DNA of 43,646 bases, from NCBI GenBank assembly GCA_039545295.1, contig BCIK01000037.1, forward strand, positions 1 through 43,646, given 5' to 3'. Under the pieces are notes generated by a model, which searched no databases, was not told the DNA's origin, and saw only the letters and a program-made list of their open reading frames with translations. Source of the DNA: Udeniomyces pyricola (lineage: Eukaryota > Basidiomycota > Tremellomycetes > Cystofilobasidiales > Mrakiaceae). A program made the position numbers and the translations under genes. Positions 20,901 through 32,868 of this stretch are shown piece after piece; position 1 is the stretch's first letter; every line of letters starts with the position of its first letter.

Positions 20901-23900
20901 TGCCTTACTTCCGAGCGTTGTTCGTACCACCTCTACGTCTTTCTCATCTTTCTGTAATCCAGATACCCGAGGCGGAGAAGCTCATCGTATGGAGATTTCT
21001 TCTGTTCTCATATGATCATCTCCGGTGGAGGAAATGCAGTACGATGCCTTGGTCGAGGACACGGGCTTACCCTGTAAGAGACTATGTCTTCACAATCACA
21101 ACTCTGTCTCGCCTCTCGCGCTGGTTTCGCGCCAAGTTCTCTGTAGTTGCTGACTTGCTTTCAACCAATTGTACTGATTTGAAATCGACAGCACGCCTTT
21201 GCCGTTCCGGATTCGCACAAGGGTGGAGCGTATAACTACATGACTTATACGATGGTGCGTTAATGAGCCCTTGCTCGGTCCCCTGGTCGAGCCTTTATCT
21301 TCTATTTTCATATATTCGTTTTCTGACCTCCAAACGTGGCTTCTTCCCCCCCCCCCCTTGTTTCTTCTTGTTTCTCTTCTTTGCTTTTGGATGATCTCGA
21401 TCAGTTTGACCAAGTCTTTTGGCGCGCCATCTCGGGTCAGGTCAACTCATGGCGAAAAAAAGTTATTGGGATCCCTTCGACGAATCTAGAGAAACTTCAA
21501 CCCAACAAGGCCCCGTTCCTGTACAACTTTAGTCCGAGCGTTGTACCGCCCCCTTTGGATTGGCACGAGTGGATCCACGTCACAGGTCGGTCATCTGTTT
21601 TGGTTCTCTTCAAATCTTTTTTTTCTTTTTTTTTAGGGTTGGAAAGAACCGTGATTAACATAGGGAGGGGATAACATATTAATGTTCTTCTCCGTCTCTT
21701 CCCCTTTTCCTTACTTATTAATCTATCTATTTGTCCATCCCATCCATTTTCCCTCGCTATCATGCGTGAATGTCTGGTCCTTAGGATATTGGTTCCTCGA
21801 CGATCCGGATGACTCTTCGAGCAAGAAGTGGTCGCCACCAGATGGTCTGGTTGAATTCATCGATCAGGCGCATCGCGACGGCAAGAAGGTCGTCTACATT
21901 GGCTTTGGCTCAATCGGTCAGTCGTACTTTCTCAACCCCCTTCCTCTCCTCACTCTCTATACTGTCCTACCTGAGAGCGTTGTTCTCTTTTTTTTTCTTT
22001 TTCTTTTTGCTGCGTGTACTTCTTCGATTTGATTTCGTCCAGAAGCGACCGTCATATAGAGAGCCAGACAGACCCCTGACCGTATGATCTCAAATCCGTC
22101 CGTTTTTTTTTTTTTGGTTCTGTAGTCGTTTCGGATCCTGAAGCCATGACGGCATGCGTCGTCGAGGCCGTCATGGACGCCGACGTCCGATGTATCCTCT
22201 CCAAAGGCTGGTCTGATCGGCTCCAAAGCGCCAAGGAAAAGGACAAGAGCGAGAAGGAAAAGGTGGAGGATAAGGAACTGGAAGAGAAGGAGAAGGAGGA
22301 AAAAGAAGAAAAGGAAAAGGTACGTGTTTTTGGAGAGAAAAAAAGGGTGGGGGGGAGGGGGGGGAGGAGGAACTTGATTTGTGGTCCGGTGGGGAATTTT
22401 ACTTCCTGTGTTATTCGTTGGGTTCGGAATTGTTTCGCTAGAGGCAGCTTGGGCACGAGGGCTAATCAGCCACTTGCCTCTTCCTTTTTTCGTTTTTGTT
22501 TCTTCTTTTCTTCGTCTTCCTTATATGTACTCTCCCCGCTTGTGCTTGTAGGAGGAGTTCCCCCGCGAAATCTTTCCCATCTCATCTGTCCCTCACGACT
22601 GGCTCTTCCCGCGGGTCGACGCCGCATGCCATCACGGTGGCGCGGGCACGACGGGCGCGTCCCTTCGCGCAGGTATTCCAACGATTATCAAGCCGTTCTT
22701 TGGAGATCAGGTACGTCGAAGGTGGAAGACCTCCCTGTTGAGCCTTCGTTTGATTAGGAGAACGAAGAAACTGATTTATTTCGTTTATGATTACTTTGGG
22801 TCTATCACACTAACAGTACTTTTGGGCGGATAGGTATGTAGACTCATAGCGTCATCGCCCCCCAGATATTTACTGATTGTAATCGTTGACGCATAAAATG
22901 TTTTTCTTTCTTTCCCCTCTTTGTTTCCAACAATTTCAATTATCTTACTTTTTTGTTCCCGTTCTTTCCTTTTTCTTTTCTTTTGCTGCTGGTGGCCAAA
23001 CTCCAGGATGGAAGTCCTCGGCGTTGGTTCATGTATCCGAAAGCTCTCGAAAGAACACCTGACAGAAGCCCTCAAGACGGCCACGACGGATGAGAAGCAG
23101 ATTGAGAAAGCCCGGATCCTCGGCGAAGAGATCCGAGGTCAGAAAGGCGTTGCCGTCGCTATCGAATCTCTCTACCGAGATCTGGTGAGTTTGGGGGGGT
23201 TTTCCTTCTCTTCTTCATGCTTCTTTTGTTGTTCGTTTGGGTGGACTGTTGACGTGGTTCGCGCAAGAAAGGAAAATCAGTCGACTCACCACTGACCATT
23301 CATCAAATCATCCCATAACATAAAACCTCCTTTACCTCTCAACCTAGGACTACGCTCGTTCGCTCATCAAGGATCCTCATTTGACACCTACTTCATCTGC
23401 TCATTCCTCCCCGACGTCCTCGCCTGATCATCGGGCTCGGTTCCCCGGAACGGGAGAAGAAGGAGACACCTCGTTTTCTTCGACGACGCTCTCGTCCTCG
23501 GTCAACCATGAAGAGGGAGAGGAAGGACTAGACGACCAGGATGACTCCTTCCATGGATCGGACCAATCGTGGAACCTTGTCGTAGCTGATTCGAGTCGGG
23601 AAGAGGAGCGGTATCATCGGACGCTTCATGGTGATGGAAGAACGGATCAACGGTCGAAAGCCGAACCCGACTATCATCATCCTCATCATCACCAACGGTC
23701 GTCATCGGATGATCTGGAGAATTTTCATCAACGATCTCTCCAGTCAGAAACTGGTGGTCATGATGATGACGACGATATGGAGAACCCATATTTGGGTTCG
23801 TCGACGACGTCGGCGTCGTCCAATCGTCGTCCGACGAAGGAAAAGGGAGGGAAAGGAGGGTTGGGGTTGGTAGGGACCGTCCTTGGGGGTTTAGTAGGCG

Positions 23901-23926
23901 GGATCGGAGGGAGGATCAAGGGTTGA
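14937..23926 (+). CDS. ATG26: UDP-glucose:sterol 3-beta-glucosyltransferase
   Basis: Twenty-two exons: 14937-14940, 15132-15619, 15915-16113, 16328-16930, 17162-17232, 17364-17477, 17680-17916, 18106-19213, 19394-19497, 19617-20130, 20265-20350, 20504-20611, 20783-20919, 21040-21073, 21192-21254, 21405-21585, 21785-21916, 22126-22319, 22552-22710, 22817-22833, 23007-23184, 23348-23926; 5310 nt, 1769 residues. Domains in order: Ser-rich N-terminus; GRAM from about 405 ([20 protein letters not shown]); PH from about 460 ([18 protein letters not shown]); Ser-rich linker; second GRAM from about 930; glycosyltransferase (GT1/GT28 type) from about 1135 with [60 protein letters not shown] and the UDP-sugar site [18 protein letters not shown]; then an Asp/Glu/His/Ser-rich tail of about 190. 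Makes sterol glucosides at membranes; GRAM/PH binds phosphoinositides, and in some yeasts it is needed for pexophagy. A Lys/Glu-rich insert interrupts the GT domain near 1425-1460. The start is inferred: ATG G spliced to exon 2; the fallback is the ATG at 15245. Confidence 0.93.
19354..19379. repeat. C13-A13 block inside ATG26 intron 8
   Basis: Thirteen C followed immediately by thirteen A on the sense strand, ending 14 bases before the intron acceptor at 19393. Only a short pyrimidine stretch separates it from the AG. Confidence 0.85.
21346..21357. repeat. C12 run inside ATG26 intron 15
   Basis: Twelve C on the sense strand, in the intron between exons 21192-21254 and 21405-21585, within a longer C/T tract upstream of the acceptor. 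Confidence 0.85.
22345..22370 (+). repeat. G-rich tract inside ATG26 intron 18
   Basis: The sense strand reads G3-T-G7-A-G8-A-GG-A-GG shortly after the donor at 22320. The pattern can form a G-quadruplex in DNA or in the pre-mRNA. It is the only G-rich rather than C-rich tract seen inside this gene. Confidence 0.7.
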
Positions 23927-24410
23927 AGAAAAGTGAAGGAAAGTAGAAGGAAAAAAAGCTAGCAAGTGGGTTCATCATCGAACGAAACGAGAGAGGAAGA
24001 AAAACGAACATCAAGAACGAAATAATAATAATTTAGAAACACCCCTCGACGTCTTTCTTTGCCCACCGTTCATTGAACACCCCTTCTCCTTCCCCCTTCC
24101 CACACCGATATCCACGAAAGACACGCATACGTCACTTTTGCTCCCTTTCCGTCTTTTTCTCCCTCTCAATTTTTTTTTCCTCTTCTTTGTTCTCTTTCTC
24201 TTTCAGGTCTCGTTTTTCTCCTCTCTCTCTCTCTCTTTTTTTTTTGTGTGCGTGTTTTCTTTTTCTTGTTCCTCTTCCATCTCGTTTCCTCTCTCCCCCT
24301 CTCTTTCCTCGTCCTTTGTATCATCTCTCCCTTTTTTTTCCTCACTTTGTATCTCCCTTTTCTTTCCCCTCTTTCTTTTGAAAATGTCTCTTTCTCTAAC
24401 CAATTGCAAA

Positions 24411-24432
24411 CCNCCCCCCCCCCCCCCCCCCC
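24411..24432. repeat. Poly-C run with one undetermined base
   Basis: Two C, one N (24413), then nineteen C, followed by T10. The undetermined base suggests an assembly or read problem at this homopolymer, so the length is unreliable. Confidence 0.9.
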
Positions 24433-24676
24433 TTTTTTTTTTGTTCTCGTGCTAGCATGTCTCTTGCCTTAGTCTTTCTTTTCTTTTCTTTTCATTTCTT
24501 TCTTTCTTTCTTTCTTTGGCCAAAAAAAAATTCCTTCCCTTTCGGAACTGAACCCAAATGAATGTAACAAATCAATCCCAAGGTCGTCCGGTCGTCCATC
24601 GACCATCTAAGATCTTAGTGTACCAGATGGGAATCTCAGAGTCCGTCCCGTTCAGCGAGAAAGAGTGTGAGAGATA

Positions 24677-24743
24677 TATATCTTAAGAACGACCATATAC
24701 ATATATATGTATGTATATATATATATATGTGTGTGTGTGTGTG
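24677..24743. repeat. TA / TATG and TG dinucleotide repeats
   Basis: Alternating TATATA segments interrupted by TATG units are followed by (TG)n. The tract is in the non-coding convergent interval, near the probable ends of both transcripts. Confidence 0.75.
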
Positions 24744-25538
24744 ATGGATGGGATGGGATTGGATATGATATATAAGCGAAAACCAGTGAGTGATTGAGTG
24801 AATGAGAGAGAGTGAAATGGGGGTTGAGTTGCGTTGGAAAGGTAGGCGGGATGCAAAAAATGGGGCGAGGAATGCTTTGGAAAAAAAAAAAAGAAGAACG
24901 AAAGGAAGAAAGAAGACGAAGGAGGGAGGGAGGGGGGCGAGTGGAGAGAGAGGGAAGGGGATGGTTGTAAGAAGAAGAAGAAAGAGGGTGACGCGGGAAA
25001 TGAACAAAAAAGGAAAACCAATCAAGTGGATGGATGGATAATGAGAGAAGGAACGAACCAAAAAAAAAGAGAGAGAGAGGGAAAAGGATGGGAATGATGA
25101 GGGGGGTGGGAGACAAGAAGGGAGACGACAGGAGCAGGATACGGTTGATATGAGAGGCATGATGGGATGGAATATGTCTTGAATGGTTGGGAAAATAGAG
25201 GAGGTGGGAAAGGGGGCAAATGCTATGGGTCGGATCGCAAAAGGCACAGGTAAACGAAGGCAGTGAGAGGGAGAACTTGAGGAAAAAGGGGCAAAGGGGG
25301 AGAGAAAGGAGTTTAAGACTACATTTCGAGAGAGAGAGAGAGCCGAAGAGAGTGTATTTGAGAAAGGTATGCCAGTGGTTGAGGAAGAAAAGGAAACAAA
25401 GAACAGTAAAGAAGAAACGGAAAGTGTATGTGTGTGTGTGTATGTGTGTGAAAGGGAAGAATGATTGGATCGTATTAGCGATAGAGCATGGAAATGAAGG
25501 GATAGGTAAGCGTCGAGTTTTTTTTTGTTCCCGCCTCT

Positions 25539-28156
25539 TCAACCACTCAATCGTCGATGTTGCTGATGAACACGCTGATGCGGCTGCTGCTGTTGGTGAT
25601 GTCTCGTTATGCCTGACGAGGCCGAGGAGGCTATCGCTCCTCCAACCTTGGTGTTATCCAACGAGGCAAAGACTGCTCGAGGCTCTTGAACGACGAATTC
25701 CGAAGGGGCCGACGGGGCGATTGAAGAGGCGTGATGAGAGGAGGGCCCTTTGGAACCAGCAACAACAGAGTTGGTAGCGACGACGTCCGAGTTGACAATA
25801 ACGTTTGGCAGGTTGACGGCAGTAAAACCGGCGTGAGAACGCTTGCTATCACTTCCACCTCTTGCAACCACGACGTGAACGGCTCCTCCGCCTCCTCCAG
25901 CTGAGGAACCCTCGCTCATGACGCTCGTACTCGAACTCGATCCATGAACACCCCCAAGGTTGAAGCTCTCTCCGCTCGCGGCGAAAACGCTTCCAGTCGC
26001 TGAACTCGTCGTGCTCGTCAAGGTCGTCGGCGTGTTGGGCATGTCGGTGTCAGATCCGTATGAGGAGCAAGAGGCCGAAGACGAAACGGATCGCCGGGGC
26101 GAGGAGGAAGCCGAAGAGTTGGAAGTAAGAGACTGGGTCGAATCGGATCGAGAAGGGAACGAGGACAAAGGGGCCAGCCTCGGTCGAGAACCAGAGGACG
26201 ACGATGCAGAGAGCGAGGTGTTGGAAGCCAGGGAATCGGTCGAGTTGGAAGCGGCCATGCCGCCAGTGTTGGGAGGGGTCAAGAGAGATTGAGAACTGGC
26301 CGAGGAGGTAAGAGTCAAGGGGAGAGGGACGATGACCTCGAAGCGACGACCACGCAGGTACGCCTCAGCAACGGTACGTGAGGCATGATGATACCAGCCC
26401 TGGGCGTACTTGGTACGAAGGATCTCTGAGATGTGCTGAACGCCCTCTCCAAGGTGACCATCGAGAAGGAAAGCAACCTCGAGCGCGGCCTCATACTCAT
26501 CGACGCACTGGAATGAACCAAAGAACAAATGAAACCTTGGTGAGCGCTCGGGCCTATATATATATATTTCAATGACGTGTGCGAAGGCGGACGACACAAA
26601 TGAAGACTCACTCTTCGAGGTCGATCGAGCAAAAACTTGGCGAGAATCAAGCTACCGGCGGCGATGGTGCTGGGAAGGTAAGCGACGAATTCCTTGTGCC
26701 ACAGAGTGATTTCCATCAAGAACTGAGCGACGGCCATGCTCTCTGGATCGCCGTTGGCGGTTCCAAGGCACGACAGACGGAGCCATGCCTCGGCAGTCGG
26801 ATGACCGAGCGACCAACCGATCGTCGAGAGGACGTGTCCTTCCATCTGGATAAAAGCCGAGGCGTCGTAAGCGTTGCAGCAGAGCTCGCAAAGGGTCTCG
26901 ACGGTTGGAACACGGTCCTTGGATTCCTGTTGGGAGAGAAAGGAGTTTGAGGTGGCAACGTCAGAAACAGACGACGACCAAGTGAGACAAATGGAAGAAA
27001 TTGATCGACCGGACATGACACCTCCGAAAACAAAACGAACGATGACCAAACTTGCCAAAGAGAAGCGACGAAACAACAGAAAAACCCACCTCAAACTTGG
27101 CCGCTAGCCAGAGCGCCGAGCATCCAACGAGCTGATAATGCTTTTTGTAAACGATTCGCTTCGAGACGTATCGGTCGACAAGGTTGAGAGTGAGGTACAG
27201 GACCTCGGGTCGCAAGCGACATTGCTGATGGATTTCGACGAGGAATTCAACGAGAAACGGTCGCATGTACCACTCGAGCTCGGGCTGCATTTCCATCAAT
27301 TTGACCGACGGCTGAGTTGCCCGCTGGAAAGGATGACGAATTGATGAGGTGGTGAAAGGTACAAGACAGGAGACCGGTGTCGCAGAGAGCAAGGGCGAGA
27401 TCAGGCGGGCGCGCAGGGAGACAAAGAAACAAAGAAAGAACAGACAAAAAGGGGCAAAAACAAAACAAAAACAATAATAATAGGAGACGTCAACAATCAG
27501 TCCCAGGCGGTCATCCCCACCGACTGCAGCCGTTTGTCCAAAGGTTGTGCGCATTGACTCACCTCCATCTTTCGCATGTAGATAAGCACGTCTTCCTTGT
27601 ACTCGTCCTCAAACAAGATTCGGCTTCGACCGGATCCAGCCGCACCGCCGCCATTGATGCTGCCATCGCGACGGAGTGCCTTCTTCCACTCCTCCTGTTG
27701 GATAAGCGCCGCCTTGGCTCGGTATTCTTTCGAAAGTCGGACAGACACTGCCGACGCCGGTGCTTTCGCGGGCGTCAGCGGAGCAGGGACGCAAGTCGCG
27801 GCGGAGGAGCCGGACGAGGACGAGCTGGTGGAGAGAGATGATGAGGTGGGTTGAGGAGGTTTCGAACGGGTCGTCGAACGTTTAGGGCCTGGAACGGCAC
27901 GCGGTCGGAGCGAGGCAAAGGAGGATGAGGATGAGGATACCGATGGCTGGGTTGGCTGCTGGACAAGGGATGTGGTCGAGCTCGAAGCGGAAGCGGAAGC
28001 GCCTTTGGCTAGCGACGACGTTAACGGAATGCTGGCCGAAGGATAGACTGAAGCCGATGAGGGTGAGACACCCGTCGAAGAGCGCTTCTTGGACGGGTTC
28101 GCATAGACCTGATGCTTGAGGTTTCGGAGAGGAGCGAGGGCGTCATGGAAAGGCAT
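25539..28156 (-). CDS. CLN1: G1 cyclin, Cln1-like
   Basis: Four exons, complement of 25539-26507, 26612-26926, 27090-27323, 27563-28156; 2112 nt, 703 residues. A Ser/Pro/Ala-rich N-terminus with basic patches (to about 165) leads into the cyclin box at about 180-310: YMRKMEV, MRPFLVEFLVEIHQQCRLRP, VDRYVSKRIVYKKHYQLVG, LWLAAKFEESKDRVPTV and FIQMEGHVLSTIGWSLGHP. A C-terminal cyclin fold follows to about 440. The last 260 residues are Ser/Thr-rich and end in a Gln/His-rich stretch. The RVVYKKHYQLVGC-type segment and the QMEGHVLSTIGW segment match fungal Cln1/Puc1-type cyclins rather than B-type cyclins. Known role: activates Cdk1 at G1/S and polar growth. The Ser/Thr-rich tail probably acts as a degradation (PEST-like) region; this is inferred. 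The gene has few introns compared with its neighbours. Confidence 0.88.
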
Positions 28157-31100
28157 GATGGGACGGAAAGGATATAGAATAGTGATGAGCCAGAGGGTGT
28201 AAAGGGGATGGAAGGTACCGGAGGAGGGTGTGGGTTGGAGTTAAAAAGGTCGGAAGTCAAAGTGCAGCTAAAGGTGCGGGTAAGGTTGCCGGTGAGGATA
28301 TAAGATACGAGGTTGGATCAAAGGGGTAGCGACAAGAAAGTGAAGGAGACAGGATAACGCCGGGAAGAAAGGACGGGCGAGGTAAGGAGCGAAAGGGAAT
28401 TGCAGCCAGCACAAAAGCGAAAGGAGGGACGAGTTGGATCAGCAAAAGCAAAGAACGGGGTTGTTGTTACACGAAGGTCCAAAGACGATGGAGGATGAGG
28501 GCAAGTGGTCGTTGAGTGGTCGAGGGCGAGGTGGGGTGAGGGAGAGGGAGAGGGAGAGCAACACTAGAACGATTGTTGCCAGCTTCGAGTTGGCGGACTG
28601 GTGGCGGCGGGACAGGGGGAGGAAGCGGCGGCGGCGGCAGGAGAAGGGGTAGGTTGACGACGAGGGCGCTCGAGGGCGGCGGTGGAAAGATGACGATGTT
28701 TTCTCAGGGGGTAGCAAACACATCATCCACACACACCCATAGCAAGCAACGACAGATGAGGGGGCTTACAAAGGGCCGTCCGTCGGACGAGAGGAAACCA
28801 ACTAACAAACGATCCAAGTCCGGGCGAACAGAGAGAGGAGACGCAACACAAGGGGGGAGATCACTCCGACTGATTGAGCTTGATGAATCAAGATGATATA
28901 TCGTCCAAAGTGGCAGAGGCCGGTCGGTCTAGAACCTAACACGTTGCGATCCGAGCTGAGGACGAAGGAGGGAAGGGAAGGGAAGTGACGGAAAGGGGTC
29001 GACGGCAAGGGCAACAGCGTTTGGCGGACGACCGAAGGTCGATCGTTCAGCGTTTCGAGGACGTTGGATGACGGAGAGAGAAGCGAAGCACAAGGGGCGG
29101 GTCCGGTCGAATCAAAGAGTGGAAGTGAACGTCGACGGGACTGTTCGAGTGTATGAGAGGAGCGATCGCTTAAAGAAAACGGGACACGTGAAAGATGAAT
29201 GATAGAAGGAGAGGGAGAAAGGCGTGCGAGAGTGAGAGAGAGAGAGAGAGGAATAAAAGTGCGTCCGGGCTTTTGATGGGCGACGGACCCGGAGTGAGAG
29301 TGGACGCAAGGTAGGGAGAAGAAGGAAAGATAAGGCACGTTGTCAGAAGACTGTTCTGACAAGGGTGATGCTCTGTGGGTCATGAGTCATGAAGCAGTAG
29401 GAAGAGACAGACACCTACGCTCGTTGACAGTTGGGGAGGGAAATGGGGACAACGACGAGGACGAGGACGAGGACGGAGGGAAAGGTCGGCCAAATCGCGA
29501 GCTGGCGGTGCAAACGAGGGTGCTCTCTCTTTTTTTTTTTTTGAAAGGAGGGGGGGTTGGGATTCACGTTTCTGGTGGAGAATAAACGCGTGGGTTTGTT
29601 CGAATGGCTCAGGTTGATGGCTCGGTCAAGCAAGAGATGATGGCAGGACCCGTTGGTGGGGGATGAGAAGTCGAAGAGGTCTTTGATAGACTGTGTCGAG
29701 ACGGAGGGGTGCGATGGGAAGGGCAAAAGAGCAAGGGGGGAGAAAGAACAAGAAACCGTTCATCTCAATCTCAATCTCATGCCAATCGACTGCGGGCGAC
29801 CGGAGGTGGGCGGGAAGCCATCGTCCTCGACTTGTTCGTCCCCCGCGCGCGTGCCTGGCTGGTGTGGGCAGCTGCAGCAAGAGCAAGAGCGAGAGCACAA
29901 GCAAGAGCAAGAGTGATAACACGGACGATAATCCATCGGATACGTTATTATATCATCCCTCAGCTTACGTCGATCATCCCCTTTCATTCCAAACGACTAC
30001 TTCACTAGTCCAGTCAGTCAGTAGTCTGTCGAACCGGCTTCATCGCACTATTGCGTCATTCATCCAATCTGCCAATCCAGAACATACCATCTTTCTCCTT
30101 CACGCTATAGCGTACGCCCGACCGTGTCGGCCACCGGCGACGCGCCACTCCACTCCGGTGCCGACCAGTAAGAACGTACAACCGTCGGACGCCGCCGATC
30201 GTCATGGCTCATATGCATCCTCATCAAGGAAGCAACTCAACGAATAGTCCTTTGAATTCCTTGGCCGACAAGTTAAGAAACACGATTAGGAAAACGATTA
30301 AACAAACGATGTCAGAACCGAATATATAGCCTGCATGTCGAGAATCGAATCACACTCTTCTTACTCTTCTAGCTTCTTCTCCGTACTGTCGACAACATCT
30401 TCTCTTCAAATCATCATCAGCTTGGGGGGTGGGGGGGGGGGGGGGGAACGCGCTCCTGCTGCAGGCCGGTTTGATTGACTCAGCCGATTTTTTTTTCTTT
30501 GGTCGCGTATCATCATCGTCATTTGCATGCCACGGCGGCCAGCTAGGTACGTCTACTACTCGAGGTAGTGCAACGTGCATATCCAACGTCGTGCACCATA
30601 TATATATATTGCCGACGATAGTTCATATCTCATGCAAGATCGATCGAGTTGTGCAGCATACAGACAGATGCGTGATATCTCAGAACGAATTCCCATATAT
30701 ATAAATGAGATAAGAGCGTTGCGGACGTGGCCAAGCCAAGATATATATTATGAATGGGCCGGGTCGACTGCCGCCGAGGGTGTGACATGGTGACTGACAC
30801 GCTGAACATGGATCGATGCACGATGTCCCCGTAATTGCGCGCGACGGTGCGCATCCCGACCACACGTTGTACATGCACTCACTTTGATTATGACTGATAG
30901 GCGAAAGGACGCCGTTCGATCAATAGGCGTGTTTGGAAGCATGTATATGATCGCAGCTGAGACCTGCAGTATGCTTTTGGGGTACTCGATCTGTTCTCGA
31001 AAGCACATATAGTACACAACACCAAGACGTTCTAAGCGTATAAGAAGAACAAAGCTATCAAAGTAACGGAGCTACGTACTGACGTGAGACTTTGTCCTTT

Positions 31101-32868
31101 TATATAGGGCGAGTACGGCAATATGCTAATACGATCACGGTGATATCCTGCAACGCAAATCATATATTGCAAAGGCATCAACTATTGATTACGATGTTCT
31201 CGACCCTTTTCAGCTGAGAGCGCGCGCGTGGATGTGGGCTGACCTCATTTGGACGCGTCGCGCGCGCGCGGATCGTCATGAAGGCAAGCCGGGCAAGATG
31301 TCGATCATGATGCATGGTGATCATCAACAACGCATCTCGGGCCAACCTCGGGGCACTCGTCGGCGCTCGCCGGACATCATGCAACATGATCGGCTAACTC
31401 CGGGGCCAAACACACAAAACACAAAAACACACACAAAAATAAAAAACAACAAGAACAAGAATGAAAACCCATCTCAATCTTGTTATTTTGTTGTTGTTTG
31501 TCTTTCCTTCTGATCAGGCGGGTGTTTTTTTTTTTTTTTTTTCTTCTTGTATTGAAGCTGTTTTTTTTTTCTTTTCTTTCTGAACTCTCAAGCACGTTGG
31601 GTTGTGAATCGTTCCTGATCGGCCTGCGCTGGTGCCTGATAAGCGCTGAGCGCCTGGTGAGTCATCGGAGAGCGAAACAATTGCTTGGAACGTTAAACTT
31701 GGATCGGATGGACTATCATTCGTACAAATTCGTACTACTAGTACTAGGCATGTCGACATGTCGTCTCAGATGAAACAGTCTCAAGCAAAACGTCCCTCGA
31801 AAGAACATGTTTTCAACATCACGAAGAGTCAGAAAAAAAAGGAGAACGCAAAGAAAAGAAGAAAAAAAGCAGGATGGCTTGTCAAGCTGTTTGTGTTTGT
31901 ACGCAACCAAGCTAAATGTCGTTCCTCAGGACTTAGACAACTAGTTCAAATTGTCTCTTCTTCTGATGCTCTCATTATCTTCTTAGATGTTTGCGCGAAA
32001 CGATGGAGAAAACGTGATATCCGCAGAGACATAATATAGAGCGATGGTATTGCAGCTACAGGAGGTATAAAGAAAAGGACGTACAAGTTGGACTTGGAAG
32101 CACAAAGGGCGGATGGCTAAAGCGAATGGCTAAACACACGGATAGACGAGCAGAGCATAGAGGTTGATGTCAGCTGGCAACGTTCAATTATGAACGAACG
32201 GAATCCCGAATCAAGTGCGTGCGCGTGTATGTGGGCAAGGGGATGGCGATGGGATGGAGTCAGATTGCTTGGAAAATTTGGCGTCTTCACTGTCGTCGAG
32301 GGGTCTTACGCCTCTTCTCGGAAACACGGACCAAAGCGAATGATCATCATGTAATGGATGGTGAAGGGATGGGCGGTAGAGAAGTGGAGATAGGTGCGAG
32401 ATTTGGGCGACGGGGTGATGAAGGAAGGTAACGGTGGGGTGAAGACGACACACACGTACGTGGTGACAAGTGATGAACCTCAACGCGAACAGTTCACAAA
32501 GTTGACCATGACGTCCGAGGAGTAGCCCTGACAAACGAACGAAACAAGTCACAGCCAGTCAGTTACATGCACGATCGCCCCTGACGTGGTCATCGTGAAT
32601 CATGAGAATGTGTAGAGTGGGTGTTAAGGTCAGACGAAAATACGGTCTCGCCAGTGCAATAAAGCTCGGACTCATTAAATCAGGTTTGTGTGTTTAATTC
32701 GCATCAATCCAAGGGATGGGAGGGAGGGAAGAGGGAACGAAGAGAAAGGATGGGCAAAGACAGAAGAAAGCCTCACTTGAGAAAATGTCAATCCAAAGAT
32801 AGGTATCAGATGAGATAGACGAGGAAAGAGGGTAAGACCTAAACAACGAAAGATAAAAGCACCGTCAG
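28157..32868. promoter_or_regulatory. 4.7 kb non-coding interval upstream of the G1 cyclin
   Basis: No convincing gene. The first 1.8 kb (to about 29930) is purine-rich on the plus strand, that is C/T-rich in the cyclin sense, as expected of a long cyclin leader and promoter. It includes a GGAGAGAG tract and a T13 tract near 29530. From 30250 to 32200 it is AT-richer with scattered TATATATA (30600-30610, 30698-30702, 30741-30750), a G6-T-G16 run at 30424-30446 and T-rich tracts at 31527-31570. The open frame at 29693-30247 is not protein-like. A short conserved-looking tail exon on the minus strand near 32487-32537 could not be tied to a gene. Confidence 0.4.
30424..30446. repeat. G6-T-G16 run
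   Basis: Six G, one T, then sixteen G on the plus strand, in non-coding DNA upstream of the cyclin. On the cyclin's sense strand this is poly-C. Confidence 0.9.

Larger units (their letters stand above)
23927..25538. other. Convergent 3' region between ATG26 and the G1 cyclin
   Basis: No gene seen in 1.6 kb. After the ATG26 stop there are AATAATAATAATTT-like elements (24020-24035) that may serve in 3' end formation. A C/T-rich block follows at 24050-24540, with the C run and one ambiguous base at 24413. Next come TA/TATG and TG dinucleotide repeats at about 24677-24743. A purine-rich block at 24795-25400 is the C/T-rich 3' flank of the minus-strand cyclin. Long open frames in both blocks are compositional artefacts. 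Confidence 0.55.

Noticed and set aside
24636..25777. Overlapping long open frames on both strands between ATG26 and the cyclin
   Set aside because: Purine/pyrimidine-biased low complexity; repetitive Ser/Leu/Phe or Lys/Arg/Glu peptides, in the convergent 3' region.
28802..29383. 193-residue minus-strand open frame upstream of the cyclin
   Set aside because: Ser/Leu/Pro-rich translation of the C/T-rich cyclin leader; no recognisable domain.
29693..30247. 184-residue plus-strand open frame
   Set aside because: The first half is repeats of Ser-Lys from an AAGAGC tract. The second half is not convincing, there is no promoter-like or intron context, and I could not relate it to any family.
32487..32537. 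Minus-strand exon-like tail reading GYSSDVMVNFVNCSR then stop, after a good acceptor
   Set aside because: Tempting as a last exon and joinable to short segments at 32560-32690, but several frame choices work equally well and none gives a recognisable protein. Kept only as a possible extension of the unidentified gene.
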